A stretch of DNA of 64,000 nt from Vibrio algivorus (GTDB lineage Bacteria > Pseudomonadota > Gammaproteobacteria > Enterobacterales > Vibrionaceae), in assembly GCF_002218005.2 (NCBI RefSeq), contig NZ_AP018679.1, positions 124,001 through 188,000 of the forward strand, in the 5' to 3' direction. Shown here piece after piece: positions 62,169-64,000 of the stretch. A model generated the notes under the pieces. That model was not told the DNA's origin. It worked only from the letters and a program-made list of their open reading frames with translations, and did not search any database. The position numbers and the translations under genes are program-made. Position 1 is the first letter of the stretch. Each line of letters opens with the position of its first letter.

Positions 62169-63938
62169 CTACAGCTTAGCGATCTCATCTTGTTTGTTAT
62201 TTGGTTTTTTCTTGCTTTGCTTTTCTGCTTGCTTGATTAATTTCAGCAAGGTTTGAGTGTCATAATCTTGCTGTTGAGCGCTATATAAGCTTGCCATCAA
62301 TGCGTTGATCTCTAACTGAATACTGTGTTTGATATCAGCTGCTATATCTGGATTTTGAGCTTGCCACTGAGTAAAAGTACTTTGAATTTTTGCACCATCT
62401 TTGGACTTAATTGAATCAACGAAGCTATTTGGTTGTACTTTGCTTGGCGTTATTTCCTCAGCTGTTGCTTGAGGTTGTTTACGCTTTTGCTGTACTAATA
62501 ATGCCAGTGTTATAAGCCATAAAATGGCAAATAGGGCTGTAGTATATGGCCAAAAACTCGCGTTAGTTATATTGGCAGTCGATGTGGTTTGAGGTTCAGT
62601 CGATTTATCACTTTCGATTGCGTTCGCAGTACTTTCTGGCTGTACGTTTATCGTTTGTGATGTTGGTGGAGCATTTTCATCAACTTTAGCTTTTAGAGTT
62701 ATACCATTTACTTTGGCGGTTTCTGCTTGGTTAGCTTTTGAGTTCCACCAAGGTACACTAACCGATGGTAATGTAATCTCACCAGATTTTTTCGGCATGA
62801 TAACTTGCTTTAATGTCATGACAGTATTACCAGATTTATCTTGGCCAAACTTTGGTTTTTCGCTGTATACACGCACCGAATTTGGATAGTCAATTTTAAT
62901 GTCAGGCAAACTTTCTGCGCTAACATCTTGTACGACTAAGGTGATAATTCGGGTAATAGGTTGACCAACTTTTGCTTCTATCTCGTTAGATGAATCTAGC
63001 ATGTTACCTTCACTGTCTTGCCAGCCTTGTTGCAATGTTAGTGATTGGGTAGGTAACCATGCGCCTTGATACGAAGTTGGCTTTTCTTTCACTGTTAAGG
63101 TGATCGGGTCTGATTGCACATCGACCGGTACAATACGACGGGCCCCGGTTGTGCGACTGACACTAATCACAGAAGCTTGTAGGCGAGTGGGAATAAGCTT
63201 ATGTGTTCCAGATTGTTCGGCAGTCACTCGATAGTCTTGTTCTACTACGGTAGTTTCGATGCCATTAATGATCTTTTGATATTGGTTAGGTTGGCCGACA
63301 GGCTCGATGTTTAAGCCATCACCTGAAGGTGGTGTGAGTTTGGTGTTTTGCAAACCACGTGGGTCGGTTTTCACTAATAAGCGAGAAGTGAAAGTTGCCA
63401 TCTCTTTTGGGTATAAAGTGGTTTTGGAAATGCTGTCATCAAAGCTAATTAGGTCGCTTTGTTTTGGTGTGCTTGGATCTTTGCTTACATGTAAGGTAAT
63501 AGGATCGGTTTTAACGCCATTAATTTCAAAGCTTGGAATGATCACGTTACCGGATTTATTAGTCGCAAGGCTGATGTTCCATTCGCTTCTTAATGTGACT
63601 TTGCCATTGATGCTGTAACGTGATGAACCAAATTGTACAGTGCCTTGAGTGAAGTCTTTATCTAGTGCGCTTGGGTCGAAATCTTCTCGGTGAGCCGCAC
63701 CCATATACGCGACTTGCAAGTTAAATACTTCATTGGTACTTAAACGGGTTTGTGAGACGGAAGCGGTCGCCTGTATATCATTGGCAAATACACTTTGGCT
63801 TATCGCAAGTGACATTAAAACAATGCTAAATAGGGCGAATTGTTTATGGTAAGCACACTTTAGTTTTGAGGCGCTTAGTTGAGACAATAGTTGAGAAAAA
63901 ATTGAATACATTGTGTTTTCCATTAGTCGAATTACCAT
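62169..63938 (-). CDS. batD: BatD-family protein (oxygen-tolerance/Bat operon)
   Basis: A 589-residue protein with a membrane helix or signal at about residues 35-52 (ALFSIVLMSLAISQSVFA), a large periplasmic beta-rich region of Ig-like repeats with the BatD pattern (SVSQTRLSTNEVFNLQVAYMGA, PSFEINGVKTDPI, VTAEQSGTHKLIP, VMTLKQVIMPKKSGEITLPSV) and a C-terminal membrane helix near 473-492, then a cytoplasmic tail. In other bacteria Bat proteins have been linked to aerotolerance and envelope stress. The start at 63938 overlaps the upstream stop by seven bases; 63923 (MENTMYSIF) is an alternative. The upstream gene is the end of another Bat operon gene. Confidence 0.85.
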   Translation of the reverse strand: MVIRLMENTMYSIFSQLLSQLSASKLKCAYHKQFALFSIVLMSLAISQSVFANDIQATASVSQTRLSTNEVFNLQVAYMGAAHREDFDPSALDKDFTQGTVQFGSSRYSINGKVTLRSEWNISLATNKSGNVIIPSFEINGVKTDPITLHVSKDPSTPKQSDLISFDDSISKTTLYPKEMATFTSRLLVKTDPRGLQNTKLTPPSGDGLNIEPVGQPNQYQKIINGIETTVVEQDYRVTAEQSGTHKLIPTRLQASVISVSRTTGARRIVPVDVQSDPITLTVKEKPTSYQGAWLPTQSLTLQQGWQDSEGNMLDSSNEIEAKVGQPITRIITLVVQDVSAESLPDIKIDYPNSVRVYSEKPKFGQDKSGNTVMTLKQVIMPKKSGEITLPSVSVPWWNSKANQAETAKVNGITLKAKVDENAPPTSQTINVQPESTANAIESDKSTEPQTTSTANITNASFWPYTTALFAILWLITLALLVQQKRKQPQATAEEITPSKVQPNSFVDSIKSKDGAKIQSTFTQWQAQNPDIAADIKHSIQLEINALMASLYSAQQQDYDTQTLLKLIKQAEKQSKKKPNNKQDEIAKL

Positions 63939-64000
63939 TGCTGACCGTTAGATTTTGGTTGCGGATTTTGCTGGGCTTCAAGTGCCATTTGAGCCTGTAA
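63932..64000 (-). CDS. 3' end of an upstream Bat-operon gene (probably a VWA/TPR protein), truncated by window edge
   Basis: The minus strand is open from the window edge for 22 codons (LQAQMALEAQQNPQPKSNGQ then QW) to TAA at 63932-63934. The stop overlaps the BatD start, indicating translational coupling. A Gln/Pro-rich end of this kind fits the tail of a Bat VWA/TPR protein, but only the position supports that identity. Confidence 0.6.
   Translation of the reverse strand, partial: LQAQMALEAQQNPQPKSNGQQW

Noticed and set aside
1..64000. rRNA, tRNA, prophage, transposase or replication origin
   Set aside because: None recognised on either strand.

Overview
The window looks like a chromosomal segment of a marine gamma-proteobacterium of the Vibrio group. 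The evidence is the AT-rich base composition, the mtlA-mtlD-mtlR mannitol locus, a giant type I-secreted adhesin with T1SS-143-type repeats, scattered TATACCC-ended intergenic repeats, and LysR and c-di-GMP genes throughout. No rRNA, tRNA, CRISPR array, transposase or integrase gene was seen.

Layout. 1-4.8 kb: the end of an aminotransferase (MocR/2-aminoadipate type), then a compact subunit-chaperone-usher fimbrial operon, facing a CsgD/VpsT-like LuxR regulator. 5.8-15.3 kb: metabolic and regulatory genes (GST, three LysR regulators, a TSUP exporter, a CSS-EAL phosphodiesterase, an HExxH membrane protein, a stand-alone HisC-like aminotransferase with an orphan amino-acid binding protein). 15.5-19.8 kb: the mannitol PTS operon (mtlA, mtlD, mtlR on the minus strand) with CRP-like sites upstream. 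20-25.6 kb: pirin, a diguanylate cyclase with an I-site, a membrane hydrolase, YgiW and YhcC. 25.6-43.6 kb: a type I secretion ATPase and HlyD adaptor, divergent from a 4687-residue adhesin. 43.6-55 kb: a complete nitrate assimilation block (nasA, cobA, an ANTAR regulator, nrtABC, nirBD). 55-58 kb: MFS transporter, PAP2 phosphatase, cytochrome b562. 58-62.1 kb: an accessory segment with a T5orf172/GIY-YIG protein pair and an integron-type gene cassette. 62.2-64 kb: BatD and the end of the preceding Bat gene.

How the genes work together. The nitrate block is the most tightly wired region. Its two operons each carry a sigma-54-like promoter, an NtrC-like site near -100 to -115, and a leader with a hexaloop hairpin (A at loop position 1, G at position 4) overlapping an intrinsic terminator. 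The ANTAR protein that should read these hairpins is encoded between the two operons. Nitrate would be imported by NrtABC, reduced by NasA, and reduced to ammonium by NirBD, whose siroheme needs CobA. The surface/biofilm theme (fimbriae, LuxR of the CsgD class, giant adhesin and its exporter, one c-di-GMP synthase, one c-di-GMP phosphodiesterase) is the second coherent group.

Most notable observations: the paired ANTAR leader RNAs; a roughly 1.17-kb integron cassette sitting alone at a G/TT secondary site; the membrane-anchored T5orf172 module; a LapA-class adhesin without a visible di-alanine LapG site and with an N-terminal CxxC; and three ACTAAAGT sites spaced by about three helical turns upstream of the CsgD-like regulator.
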